Shown here in pieces: positions 1 to 7,230 of a stretch of 18,452 nt of DNA. The notes under the pieces are model-generated. The model was not told where the DNA came from and did no database searches. It worked only from the letters and a program-made list of their open reading frames with translations. A program made the position numbers and the translations under genes. Every line of letters starts with the position of its first letter. Within the stretch, counting starts at the first letter, position 1. Origin of the DNA: an uncultured Psychrobacillus sp. (GTDB lineage: Bacteria; Bacillota; Bacilli; Bacillales_A; Planococcaceae); NCBI GenBank assembly GCA_934234185.1, contig CAKQHO010000064.1, positions 1-18,452 on the forward strand, read 5' to 3'.

Positions 1-70
1 CAAAAACGAACAAAAAGGGTCTTATTTTTTCTAGATATTAATCGATTATAAAAAGACTACAGTTTTTCAG

Positions 71-94
71 TGCCCTCTATGTCATACGAGGGCA
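71..94 (-). terminator. Possible terminator hairpin after the adaptor gene
   Basis: A perfect 7-bp inverted repeat, TGCCCTC/GAGGGCA, begins seven bases past the stop codon of the leftward adaptor gene. A strong GC stem just after a stop fits a terminator. On that strand, however, no U-run follows directly; the first T5 is about 17 bases further on. It could be a weak terminator or an mRNA 3'-end stabiliser. Confidence 0.35.
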
Positions 95-100
95 GTTTCA

Positions 101-1357
101 TTATTTATAGGTTAAATATTTTAGATAGTCCTTCCAGTGTACTGCCTTGATACTGTTCCAGCTAGGGAGTTTTGATGGAAATGGGAGGAAGGTTTTAGAG
201 TCTTCATATTTTTTCTCTCCCTCGATTACCACTGTGTCATTCTGGAAATCTGTTACGATGGCATACTTATCCAGATGGAATGGGACTGTCACTGGAGTGA
301 TGGCAATTTTACCCTCTTCCGTCAGCGTATAAATAGCTGCTTTTTCTTCTTCATTAGCAACAAGCCATTTAGCTGGAATCCTTACCGCATCTGCTGCTTC
401 ATTTGTAATAAAAACAGAATTTACATTCGCAGCAAATGGGAGCGTATCTATCGGCTGAGCAAACTGGACCTCAATCTCATATAACGGCTTATCATATGGT
501 TTGTCAAACTGTTCAAAAGCAGTCAGCCATTTAGAGCTTTCCACTGGCACCTGAGAACGGCTAACAACTGAGCCTTCCAATATTCCTTCGAGATGTGTCG
601 TATAGCTTTTTACTAGCTGGCCTTCCCCTAGCTCATGCCACTCATTTTCCTCCACAAAAGTAACTAAAGATTTATCATTTGTATAAACTTCTATGACGTA
701 CTTCCCTTCACTCTCCTGAATGGAGCCTATTGTTCCCTCAACTGGACTGACAACTGCCAGTTCACCCGCAGGTTGGTTAAGCTGAGCACGAATAATATCT
801 AACTGACGTTCAATTTCAAGGAGCTTCAACTCTGTCTGAGCTATTGCTTGTGCAAAATTACCGTCCTGTGACGCGCTTACATCTACTTGAACATTTACGT
901 CCATTTCTCCGTCGGCATTGTTGGCAGTTGATGTATTACTATCACTCACCGTACCTGGGGTAGATGCTCTTTCGGACTCTAACCTACTTTGCAGCTGAAG
1001 AAGCTGCCCTTGCTCTCTTTGGTAAGCCTGCTGCTGCGTCTCCCATAGTGAACGTTGTTCATCTGCATAGGCATTGTTCAGCTGGGCAAGCTCCATTTCA
1101 GGCTGGACATAGTCACCCTCTGAAACTAGTAAATGTTGAACCTTTTCTATTTCAATAGAGACATGGGTAATCTCTGTTGGAACGATGACCGATTCTTTTT
1201 CCAGTTCTTTTACATATGTACTTTTAGTTGGTCTATCATATTCCTTAATGTAATAGGTACGGTCTATTTCGCTTTCCTCGTCAAATAAAAGAACAACATT
1301 CGTTGCTATTAGCATCGACACGACAATAGCAATTCCGATTGCTAACCATCTTTTCAT
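101..1357 (-). CDS. HlyD/RND-type efflux adaptor (membrane fusion protein)
   Basis: This 418-residue protein has an N-terminal membrane anchor (about 7-25) and an extracytoplasmic body. A lipoyl-like half motif (VSEGDYVQPEMEL, 78-90) is followed by a Gln/Glu-rich helix (about 94-130), a low-complexity Ser/Asn/Asp linker (131-166), a second helix (167-195) and the other lipoyl half (VVSPVEGTIGSI, 202-213), with beta-rich domains after. This is the plan of membrane fusion proteins that couple a cytoplasmic-membrane transporter to its substrate. Its ATG lies one base past the stop of the upstream membrane gene, and its ribosome site sits inside that gene, so translation is probably coupled. It is the last gene of a three-gene leftward operon. 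No transporter ATPase or permease is visible, and 1-100 holds no gene, so its partner is unknown. The family call is good; the substrate cannot be inferred. Confidence 0.8.
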   Translation of the reverse strand: MKRWLAIGIAIVVSMLIATNVVLLFDEESEIDRTYYIKEYDRPTKSTYVKELEKESVIVPTEITHVSIEIEKVQHLLVSEGDYVQPEMELAQLNNAYADEQRSLWETQQQAYQREQGQLLQLQSRLESERASTPGTVSDSNTSTANNADGEMDVNVQVDVSASQDGNFAQAIAQTELKLLEIERQLDIIRAQLNQPAGELAVVSPVEGTIGSIQESEGKYVIEVYTNDKSLVTFVEENEWHELGEGQLVKSYTTHLEGILEGSVVSRSQVPVESSKWLTAFEQFDKPYDKPLYEIEVQFAQPIDTLPFAANVNSVFITNEAADAVRIPAKWLVANEEEKAAIYTLTEEGKIAITPVTVPFHLDKYAIVTDFQNDTVVIEGEKKYEDSKTFLPFPSKLPSWNSIKAVHWKDYLKYLTYK

Positions 1358-1358
1358 T

Positions 1359-2030
1359 TTAAATCCCCTCCTCTATCCATTTAGTAATCGGGAGGACCTC
1401 AAGCCCAGCAGAAAGTGCTGCCAGTATTACCTGAATGGCTAATAAGATTATTAATAGTTTACGATGAGACAACATCGTGAAGGATTTCAAGAACTGGTAT
1501 TGTAGTGCAATTATTAAAGCCCCTGCAATTGTAAAGTGATTAAACAAAGCGACGAAATAAGACTGATCCAACAGGACCGCCGCAAGTGGCCCAAAGGATA
1601 ACAGTGAATAATCCGTTGTATAGCCAACAATTGCATACATGACAAAGTTAAATGCTTTCTCCATCAGCAGGATACTTACAGCAAAAAGTTGAATTACGGC
1701 CACCTTAGCTAAATCAACGGTAAGTATTTTATGTAATAAATAAGAAATTCCGAAAAAGAAAAAGGCAAAATATAGGACAGCCCAAAAACTTGCTCCAATG
1801 AGAGAAACAATTCTTGCGATGATAAAAGTATCGTCAAAGCCCTTTACAAACAAATAAGTTAAATCCTCCGTATACATACCCCAGATATCTCTAAGGGCAA
1901 ATAAAATGACCGCAAAAATTGCCACCATCCATACTCTTTTTTGGAAGTCTCGCATAGTTGCATTTTCCAAGGAATCTACTAAATCTCCTTGATGAAATAA
2001 ATACTTCCAAAACTTAAATTCGAAAAACAT
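1359..2030 (-). CDS. Polytopic membrane protein, Yip1-like
   Basis: The 223-residue product has about five hydrophobic segments (roughly 33-47, 72-99, 109-135, 143-180, 191-211), a charged N-terminus and no visible catalytic motif. The layout resembles the bacterial Yip1/YIF1-type families, which have no assigned bacterial function that I can name with confidence. A GGGGGGAAA ribosome site lies between the protease stop (2042) and this ATG, only 11 bases apart. The gene sits between a secreted protease and an efflux adaptor, both in the same direction, so the three products probably act together at the membrane. It could be the permease-like partner of the adaptor, but it has no ATPase signature and resembles no known exporter. 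Confidence 0.65.
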   Translation of the reverse strand: MFFEFKFWKYLFHQGDLVDSLENATMRDFQKRVWMVAIFAVILFALRDIWGMYTEDLTYLFVKGFDDTFIIARIVSLIGASFWAVLYFAFFFFGISYLLHKILTVDLAKVAVIQLFAVSILLMEKAFNFVMYAIVGYTTDYSLLSFGPLAAVLLDQSYFVALFNHFTIAGALIIALQYQFLKSFTMLSHRKLLIILLAIQVILAALSAGLEVLPITKWIEEGI

Positions 2031-2041
2031 TGCTTTCCCCC

Positions 2042-3415
2042 CTATGGTCGAACAGTAACCTTCACATAAGCTCCAGCTTCTATCACTTTACCTGCCTTTG
2101 AAGTCGTTGGATGGATAAATAGCACATATGCTGCTCCATTTTTTAATACATTTACTGGCTTCACGAGTAATTGAGTTGATGAAATTTTTTCTATCTCTAT
2201 TGGTAGATTTCTAGCTTCACCAAGTTGGATTAGTTCGACTTTCTCTTTTTTATTTAGATGAACACTTCCTGAAAAGGTAATGGTAAATTCTTTGCTTGGA
2301 AGTACATTTGTTAACGCTTTTATTTTCTTATAGCCTTTTTTACTCTCTATTAAGGAATCAAAATGAGCTTGCTCCAGCTCTTTTCCTACATCTGTTTTTA
2401 CATGAGGTATTACTCCTTTATGATTAATCACGGTTCCTTTTGGTCCAGTGAAGTTAGCAATTGTTAGCTTTAAATAGGAGCCATCTGAGATCGGATAAAA
2501 TGATTGCATACTCCCTTTTCCAAAGGTAGTTTGCCCATATAGTATAGCAGATTTTTGATCTTTCAGTGCTGCTGCCGTCATCTCGGAGGCACTAGCACTC
2601 GACCCATTAATCAATACCCTAGTATTAGCAGGAAAAAGAGAGGTTTGTCTTACGGAAGGAACAATTGTTTCCCCATTTCTCATTTTCATTTTATAAGCAT
2701 AGGGACTGCTGGGAAATAGGCCTATAAGCTTCTCTGCAGTATCTACGTAGCCTCCACCGTTATTTCGAAGATCTACTATAAACGAGGTGGCTCCTTCCTT
2801 TTTCAAAGACTCTTTAGCTATGTTTACCATTCTAGCACCGTCATCAGAGAAGGAGGAAAGAGTAATATATCCCACATTCCCTAATAGTAGCCTTTTAGTG
2901 ACAACAGGGACACTAAAATTGGTACGTGTAATTATGTATGTTTGGATATTACCTTGCTTCTGCACTTGAAGTACAACAGTCGTACCTTCCTTTCCAGTTA
3001 TATAGGAAGAGGCCTGTTGAATAGACATACCCTTGGTGGATACCCCGTCTATAGACAAGATAATATCTCCTGGTTCAATGCCAGCACGATAAGCGGGAGT
3101 TTCTTCAAATACATCGAGGATTTCTATACCATTTTGTATTTCGCCTATTACTATACCTATACCTGTAGTTTCGTTATTAATAGATGAGTTGTATTTCTCA
3201 TATTCTTCTTTTGAAAAATAGGTAGAGTATTGATCAAGCTGATTCATAATTTCCTGTATGGATGTGTAGTGATTTAGATTTTGGGGTATATCACCAGCAT
3301 AATTCTCACTAATAATCTCCTTCACCTCATCCAAAGGTGCGGCTAGCGTAGAATATGGAGATAATAATACTCCAAGGAATAGTAAAATACTTGTTAACAT
3401 GGAAACCTTCTTCAT
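2042..3415 (-). CDS. Secreted S41-family (Ctp-like) PDZ serine protease
   Basis: The 457-residue protein starts with a signal peptide (1-25, ending TLA before A26). An N-terminal helical part (27-80), a PDZ domain (about 84-165, with AGIEPGDIILSIDG at 111-124) and the S41 core follow. The Ser-Lys-Gln triad fits S275 in NGSSASASE, K300 in FGKGSMQ and Q304; the 25-residue Ser-Lys spacing is the one seen in Prc and CtpB. The last 85 or so residues (about 372-457) form a beta-rich domain like the SbsA/Big_5 Ig-like folds and are extra to a minimal CtpA/CtpB. It probably cleaves proteins outside the membrane. The ATG follows an AAGGAGGG site. It heads the leftward operon, so the protease may process or regulate the two membrane partners. 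Substrate unknown. Confidence 0.88.
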   Translation of the reverse strand: MKKVSMLTSILLFLGVLLSPYSTLAAPLDEVKEIISENYAGDIPQNLNHYTSIQEIMNQLDQYSTYFSKEEYEKYNSSINNETTGIGIVIGEIQNGIEILDVFEETPAYRAGIEPGDIILSIDGVSTKGMSIQQASSYITGKEGTTVVLQVQKQGNIQTYIITRTNFSVPVVTKRLLLGNVGYITLSSFSDDGARMVNIAKESLKKEGATSFIVDLRNNGGGYVDTAEKLIGLFPSSPYAYKMKMRNGETIVPSVRQTSLFPANTRVLINGSSASASEMTAAALKDQKSAILYGQTTFGKGSMQSFYPISDGSYLKLTIANFTGPKGTVINHKGVIPHVKTDVGKELEQAHFDSLIESKKGYKKIKALTNVLPSKEFTITFSGSVHLNKKEKVELIQLGEARNLPIEIEKISSTQLLVKPVNVLKNGAAYVLFIHPTTSKAGKVIEAGAYVKVTVRP

Positions 3416-3480
3416 GTGATTTCCCTCCTTGAGAAGTTTATAAACCTATCATAAACTAATTTTTTTCTAATTATTATATA

Positions 3481-3509
3481 TTTACATCATTAGACACGTT
3501 TTATTTCAA
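3481..3509 (-). promoter_or_regulatory. Candidate SigA promoter of the protease operon
   Basis: On the minus strand, TTGAAA (3504-3509) is separated by 17 bases from TGTAAA (3481-3486). The -35 matches consensus at five of six positions and the -10 at four. It would give a leader of about 60 bases before the protease ATG. The region is very AT-rich, so a chance match is possible. Confidence 0.38.
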
Positions 3510-3732
3510 TTATTTAACAGAAAAGAACTGTTTTTATGAATGAATAGTCAGGGAAATAAAATCTCATTTATCTTTTTCTCGAATAGTAGAGGAATTTGCT
3601 GATTCCGAAAGCCTATTCCAACAAATCTTCCTGTTCTGTTAAGATAGAAAAAATTATAGCGATGTCTAATCTATCCAAAATATGGGTATCCTACATGTAA
3701 CTTTTTTTAAAATATCTCGACCTATATAATAA

Positions 3733-3810
3733 GAAATGCCGAAATGCCTGTTAACGTGTAAATTTCTTTTCTGCCCTATGATACTCCTAATTTCAAAAGA
3801 AGGACAGGCA
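3733..3810. repeat. Tandem octamer and nested inverted repeat in a long gap
   Basis: The 444-base gap 3416-3859 holds no convincing longer gene. Within it GAAATGCC occurs twice in tandem (3733-3740, 3741-3748). The second copy overlaps an outer inverted repeat, TGCCTGT (3745-3751) with ACAGGCA (3804-3810), which encloses an inner one, TTCTTTT (3764-3770) with AAAAGAA (3795-3801). It lies 50 bases upstream of the small membrane ORF. It may be an operator or a structured leader; function unknown. Confidence 0.35.
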
Positions 3811-3859
3811 CTTTTACATTATTTACTATGATTGTCCCAAGTTTTTTCATGGAAGGAGA

Positions 3860-3973
3860 ATGATTGAATTGAAATTAAATAAACTGGGATTTAACTGGGG
3901 GGACATAATTTTTGGAGTTGTTGGTTCAAGCGGATTCATTTTGTTCCTTTACTTTTTCACTTCCTTTTCATAA
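3860..3973 (+). CDS. Possible small single-span membrane peptide
   Basis: This short reading frame gives 37 residues from ATG 3860, or 34 from an in-frame TTG at 3869. The TTG lies ten bases after an AAGGAG site (3853-3858), while the ATG is only one base from it, so the TTG is the better start. The product has a short charged N-terminus (KLNK), then a hydrophobic run from about residue 16 to 33 with Gly/Ser, and aromatic residues near the end: a typical single transmembrane helix. A strong terminator begins 12 bases after its stop. No homologue is recognised. A ribosome site, a membrane-helix composition and a terminator together support a real gene, but its size makes chance possible. Confidence 0.45.
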   Translation: MIELKLNKLGFNWGDIIFGVVGSSGFILFLYFFTSFS

Positions 3974-3984
3974 AATACCCATAT

Positions 3985-4026
3985 AAAAACACCTTCACGA
4001 AATAGTTGTTCGTAAGGTGTTTTTTT
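3985..4026. terminator. Strong, probably bidirectional terminator
   Basis: AAACACCTT and AAGGTGTTT pair perfectly, and a further CGAA/TTCG pairing closes the loop across a small bulge. Seven T follow on the plus strand. Five T follow on the minus strand, directly after the leftward IDEAL gene (stop at 4038). It can end both the small membrane ORF and the IDEAL gene. Confidence 0.8.
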
Positions 4027-4037
4027 ATGGAGTCAGA

Positions 4038-4499
4038 TTATTCAATTTCTCGTCCTCCTGTGGTAGATTCCTTATCCAGTTGTAATCTTTCAAATAGTGC
4101 TGCGTCTTTATGGGCTAAAGCATAGTCAATCATTCGTTCGTAATTTTCAGCTTCAAGCTGCTCAATAATTTCATTGGCTCCTTCAGATAGGATACTACTA
4201 GACTCACTTTCTCCTTTTGCAATGATGGTCTGTAAATGAGCATGTATATCAGAAACGAGAAGTAATTGGTACAATGGTAAACGAATAAAACGATTACCCT
4301 TTTGAAATACAAACACTTCCGACAAGTTTTCTACTTGGAGTGACTGTGAGTTGATAATAATCTCTTTTCCTTCTACTGGTATAAAATGAAACAATTCATC
4401 ATTTTTACGCAAAGAAAAATATTGATAGGCAAAAACTAATTTAATTCGATTGCCCTCAAAATGTGTATAGCAAGGCTGCATCAGTTGCACAAGTAACAT
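4038..4499 (-). CDS. IDEAL-domain protein
   Basis: The 153-residue protein is soluble, with no signal or membrane segment. Residues 1-100 look beta-rich (alternating hydrophobics, several aromatics). The C-terminus (about 108-146) is helical, and MIDYALAHKDAALFERL resembles the IDEAL motif, a short helical module of Firmicutes proteins such as YpiB that lacks a firmly established biochemical role. The ATG follows a GAGGAGGGG site. An extended -10 (TGATATACT) lies about 40 bases upstream, so it probably has its own promoter, and the gene ends at the terminator at 3985-4026. Its neighbour at 4618-5040 runs the same way. The IDEAL call rests on motif appearance only. Confidence 0.65.
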   Translation of the reverse strand: MLLVQLMQPCYTHFEGNRIKLVFAYQYFSLRKNDELFHFIPVEGKEIIINSQSLQVENLSEVFVFQKGNRFIRLPLYQLLLVSDIHAHLQTIIAKGESESSSILSEGANEIIEQLEAENYERMIDYALAHKDAALFERLQLDKESTTGGREIE

Positions 4500-4540
4500 A
4501 CGGTCCCCTCCTCTTCTTTTTGAATTTTCTGATTTCTAAT

Positions 4541-4549
4541 AGTATATCA
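4541..4549 (-). promoter_or_regulatory. Extended -10 promoter element of the IDEAL gene
   Basis: On the minus strand TGATATACT matches the extended -10 form TGnTATAmT. No good -35 lies at 16-18 bases, which is common for extended -10 promoters. The inverted-repeat segment GAAAGCGAA (minus-strand reading of 4553-4561) sits just upstream, where a regulator could act. Confidence 0.4.
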
Positions 4550-4552
4550 TAA

Positions 4553-4614
4553 TTCGCTTTCTTCGTGTAGTGAATTTTACTAGGAAAGCGAACACAATTT
4601 CTGCATTCGCTCTC
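4553..4614. repeat. Three-arm inverted repeat with competing hairpins
   Basis: Arm a, TTCGCTTTC (4553-4561), is perfectly complementary over 9 bases to arm b, GAAAGCGAA (4584-4592). Arm b also pairs with arm c, TTCGCTCTC (4606-4614), with one mismatch. The a-b and b-c hairpins exclude each other. The element sits between the unrecognised gene at 4618 and the IDEAL gene, over the latter's promoter. The b-c form could end the upstream transcript, though only a weak T-run follows. Confidence 0.5.
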
Positions 4615-4617
4615 TCT

Positions 4618-5040
4618 TTACTTCACTACTTTATATTTACGTCCTTCTCTTCCTTTTGAATAGGTAAAGAAACCAATTTTTTTCGTACTAAATTTCACAA
4701 GAAATAACTGGAAAATTTTACTCAACACTTCATCTTTCGCCAGTTCCTTACCTCCTTCTAAATAAAAGGAAAGGGTATTTTGCTCAAAATCAATAGACAA
4801 ATCATAAATAGTGAAATCTTCGGTGACAATCATAGGGATATGGGTGAGGTTTAGGGTAGGATCTTCTATAAAGTACTTTACATAGTTCATTCTTCTACCA
4901 ATTAATTTTGCACTTTCTTTTTCCAAGGCTTCTGAATCTAGAGAATCTACCAAATAGGGGATAAAAAACTGTATTTTTTCTACTATTTCCGCATCCTTCC
5001 TGTGTATCATTTGTCCTATTAATTTTATAATATAATCCAA
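4618..5040 (-). CDS. Unrecognised soluble protein next to the XRE regulator
   Basis: I do not recognise this protein. The longest frame is 140 residues from a TTG at 5040, directly preceded by an in-frame TAA. An in-frame ATG at 5010 would give 130 residues (MIHRKDAEIV...) with only a weak AGGAC-like ribosome site, so the start is uncertain. The N-terminal half appears helical and acidic, the middle beta-rich (IVTEDFTIYDLSID), and the end basic (YSKGREGRKYKVVK). No signal peptide, membrane span or catalytic motif stands out. It diverges from the XRE regulator gene across an 85-base region with a perfect palindrome, so that regulator probably controls it. Confidence 0.62.
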   Translation of the reverse strand: MDYIIKLIGQMIHRKDAEIVEKIQFFIPYLVDSLDSEALEKESAKLIGRRMNYVKYFIEDPTLNLTHIPMIVTEDFTIYDLSIDFEQNTLSFYLEGGKELAKDEVLSKIFQLFLVKFSTKKIGFFTYSKGREGRKYKVVK

Positions 5041-5049
5041 TTACATTTA

Positions 5050-5078
5050 TTAATATCTCCAATTTGGAGATTTATATA
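5050..5078 (+). promoter_or_regulatory. Operator palindrome within the XRE-gene promoter
   Basis: ATCTCCAA-T-TTGGAGAT (5055-5071) is a perfect 8-bp inverted repeat around one base. It nearly fills the 17-base spacer between a plausible -35, TTAATA (5050-5055), and -10, TATATA (5073-5078), of the rightward regulator gene. It also lies just upstream of the leftward gene at 4618-5040. A repressor bound here would block the polymerase. Autoregulation by the adjacent XRE protein is inferred. Confidence 0.55.
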
Positions 5079-5132
5079 AATTTTACTCCTTCTTTCGATA
5101 TCCTTGTGGCATTGTAAGGAGGGAGGATGCAA

Positions 5133-5528
5133 ATGGATTTTCACGAGCATATTAGGGCTTACCGAGAACAGCTTGAAATTACTCAGGTGGAGGCCTCTAA
5201 AAGATTAGGAATAGATCATTCTGTTTTGTCTAAATATGAAAGAGGGGATTTATCCATTCCCATTAATTTGCTACCAAAATTTGCACAAGTCTATTCCATA
5301 CCTACAGACGTTTTTACCAACATGATTTTGGATAAACCACTCAAAAGCAAAAACCCAGGGCTAGAGGCTAGGGAAAGTAGAGCAAGATATATCAAAAATT
5401 TTGAAGAAGATGTCATATCACAGCTAATTCATTTAAAGGAGTTTCGTGATTTGTCACTTCACATACTAGGAAAAGCCTCTACTGATCAAGAGCGTAAGCG
5501 TCTAATAAAAAATTTAAAAACTGATTAA
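5133..5528 (+). CDS. XRE-family helix-turn-helix regulator
   Basis: Residues 5-60 form a typical Cro/C1 HTH domain: HIRAYREQLEITQVEASKRL, then DHSVLSKYERGDLSIP, with the TQ at the start of helix 2 and the LSKYERG signature of helix 3 and its turn. The C-terminal half (about 65-131) is charged and mostly helical, probably for dimerisation or ligand binding, and matches nothing I know. Two in-frame ATGs lie at 5127 and 5133. AAGGAGGGAGG (5116-5126) abuts the first and gives better spacing to the second, so 5133 is preferred. It diverges from the unrecognised gene at 4618 with a palindrome between them, and a strong terminator starts at its stop codon. Likely a local repressor. Confidence 0.85.
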   Translation: MDFHEHIRAYREQLEITQVEASKRLGIDHSVLSKYERGDLSIPINLLPKFAQVYSIPTDVFTNMILDKPLKSKNPGLEARESRARYIKNFEEDVISQLIHLKEFRDLSLHILGKASTDQERKRLIKNLKTD

Positions 5529-5567
5529 AGCTGTTACTTATACGCCAAAATAAGTAATAGCTTTTTT
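5528..5567 (+). terminator. Rho-independent terminator of the XRE gene
   Basis: AAGCTGTTACTTAT pairs with ATAAGTAATAGCTT (one G-T wobble) around a short loop and is followed by six T. It starts at the stop codon of the regulator gene. Confidence 0.88.
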
Positions 5568-5607
5568 ATTTCCCATTCTCTGGCTTTTAATAAAGGCCTT
5601 TTAAACG

Positions 5608-5613
5608 TATAAT
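5608..5613 (+). promoter_or_regulatory. Candidate -10 box of ywqB
   Basis: A perfect TATAAT lies 36 bases before the ywqB start. The hexamer at 17 bases upstream is a poor -35. The box sits in the loop of a possible AAAGGC (5592-5597) / GCCTTT (5623-5628) inverted repeat. Confidence 0.4.
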
Positions 5614-5649
5614 GGAAGGAAAGCCTTTTTTACTTAGGAGAGATTTCAA

Positions 5650-7230
5650 TTGAACCTAACATCTTATCAAAAATTAGCTTCATATTATGAACAATCAATC
5701 GAGGAATCGTTAAATAATTTAAAAAGTAAGCTTCAAGCCAATGTATCTGAGGACGAGGAGTTAGTCAGACGTGCTGCATTTTTTGTAAGAAATGGAGCCG
5801 TATCTATTTCTAATTACCACCCTAAGGATCATCAGATTGACTTTGTAATACGTGATGTAACAAACGTGGAGGTCCATTATCTTCCGTTAAGCGATAAAGT
5901 TAGTTGCCAATGCCAAATGTCAAAGCCATGTCGTCATATAGTTGCGGCTATTTTTTATTTATACCAGCAAAACGAATCTCTATCCTCCTGGATTTCCGAC
6001 TGGCGTTCCTCTGCAGATGCAGTCCAATTAAGTTTATTACGTGATGAAAGAAGTCCAGAAAGCTGGAGTCTTCTTGTAGAAACTTTTTTCCGTAAGTTCA
6101 TATCAAATTATCCCCCTGCAAGCTTTTATCTATTAGAGTTTGCTGTACATGACTTGAAAGCCCAGGTAAAAAAGTCAAAACCCTTTGAGCGTGAATGGCA
6201 ACCGATTTTTGAGGCATTCATCAACCTTTCTATTTTAACAAAGGCTTGGCCTTATATAACTGAGTACGAAGACACTAACATGCGTAATAGAGTGTATCAC
6301 TTCCTAAACACATCAATCGAGGAACTAGACGAAAGCTTAGGACAGCTTGCTTCAAAACCGAGGTTGTTTGCAGCAGATACTTTTTACGATAAAATGATGG
6401 ATCTAGTTCACGAATTCTATTTTGAAACGAGTGGCTTACTTCACTATCGTAAGCATATCTACCTTGCATTTTGGGAAGCTTTAGTTACTAATAAGCAAGC
6501 AAGGCTTGAGGAAGTAAAGTACCTTCAAAGCTTAGAAAGAGAAGAGGACGATATGAAGTTAAATATGGTTTTACCATACTTCTATCTGACCTTGTCTATG
6601 ACAGACGAGCTATTGACTGCAGCAGAGAACATGGACCCTAATCACCTTATAGAGTGGGTTACAGTTTGCGAGAAGGCACTTCAGTTACAAAATAAAGAAC
6701 TGGCTAATAACTTGGCACTAAAGCTGCTCCCTCCTATTTCCTATTATCTGAATCATGTAGCTCAAAACCCTTCCCGGATTATGCTAATTCGTAGATTAGA
6801 GCTGCTATACGATCAAGTACAACTTGAATCTAAGGAGTTAGAAAATCTATATCTATCTTTTGGATTATACGGAATTCAATCATACTCGCAGCTTTTACTA
6901 GACCAAAAGCGTTATCGCGATTGGATGGCATTACATCAGTCAGCTAATTCTTCTCTTGAATATGCGGAGGCATGTGGACTTTCAATTGTAAAAGAGGAGG
7001 CTCCTGAAATTCTGCTCCCTCTATACCATCATTATGCTATGCGGTTCCTTCAAGAGAAAAATCGCTACAGCTATAAGCAGGCTGTTCGAGTGTGGAAGAA
7101 AATGAAACAGGTAGCCAAAAAAGCAAATGAGACTGACTATTGGAATGCATATGTTGAGAATTTAAAAGAGAAATATAGACGTCTGCGTGCCTTACAACAA
7201 GAAATAGAGAAAGGAAATCTACCGTTATGA
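5650..7230 (+). CDS. ywqB: SWIM zinc-finger protein YwqB
   Basis: The 526-residue protein carries a SWIM-type zinc finger, CxCx5CxH, with C86, C88, C94 and H96 in the stretch SCQCQMSKPCRHIVAAIFYL. SWIM fingers bind DNA or protein and often accompany SWI2/SNF2 ATPases. The rest (about 120-526) is a long helical, repeat-like region, probably a scaffold. The start is TTG, with AGGAG (5636-5640) nine bases upstream and no better codon nearby. Its TGA overlaps the ATG of ywqA by four bases, so translation is coupled and the two proteins probably form a complex. The pair matches the Bacillus ywqB-ywqA pair as I recall it. The cellular role is not established; DNA remodelling or repair is a reasonable guess. 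Confidence 0.85.
   Translation: MNLTSYQKLASYYEQSIEESLNNLKSKLQANVSEDEELVRRAAFFVRNGAVSISNYHPKDHQIDFVIRDVTNVEVHYLPLSDKVSCQCQMSKPCRHIVAAIFYLYQQNESLSSWISDWRSSADAVQLSLLRDERSPESWSLLVETFFRKFISNYPPASFYLLEFAVHDLKAQVKKSKPFEREWQPIFEAFINLSILTKAWPYITEYEDTNMRNRVYHFLNTSIEELDESLGQLASKPRLFAADTFYDKMMDLVHEFYFETSGLLHYRKHIYLAFWEALVTNKQARLEEVKYLQSLEREEDDMKLNMVLPYFYLTLSMTDELLTAAENMDPNHLIEWVTVCEKALQLQNKELANNLALKLLPPISYYLNHVAQNPSRIMLIRRLELLYDQVQLESKELENLYLSFGLYGIQSYSQLLLDQKRYRDWMALHQSANSSLEYAEACGLSIVKEEAPEILLPLYHHYAMRFLQEKNRYSYKQAVRVWKKMKQVAKKANETDYWNAYVENLKEKYRRLRALQQEIEKGNLPL

Noticed and set aside
5592..5628. AAAGGC/GCCTTTTTT as a second terminator after the XRE gene
   Set aside because: The loop of 25 bases is long, it spans the likely ywqB -10, and a much better terminator already ends at 5567.
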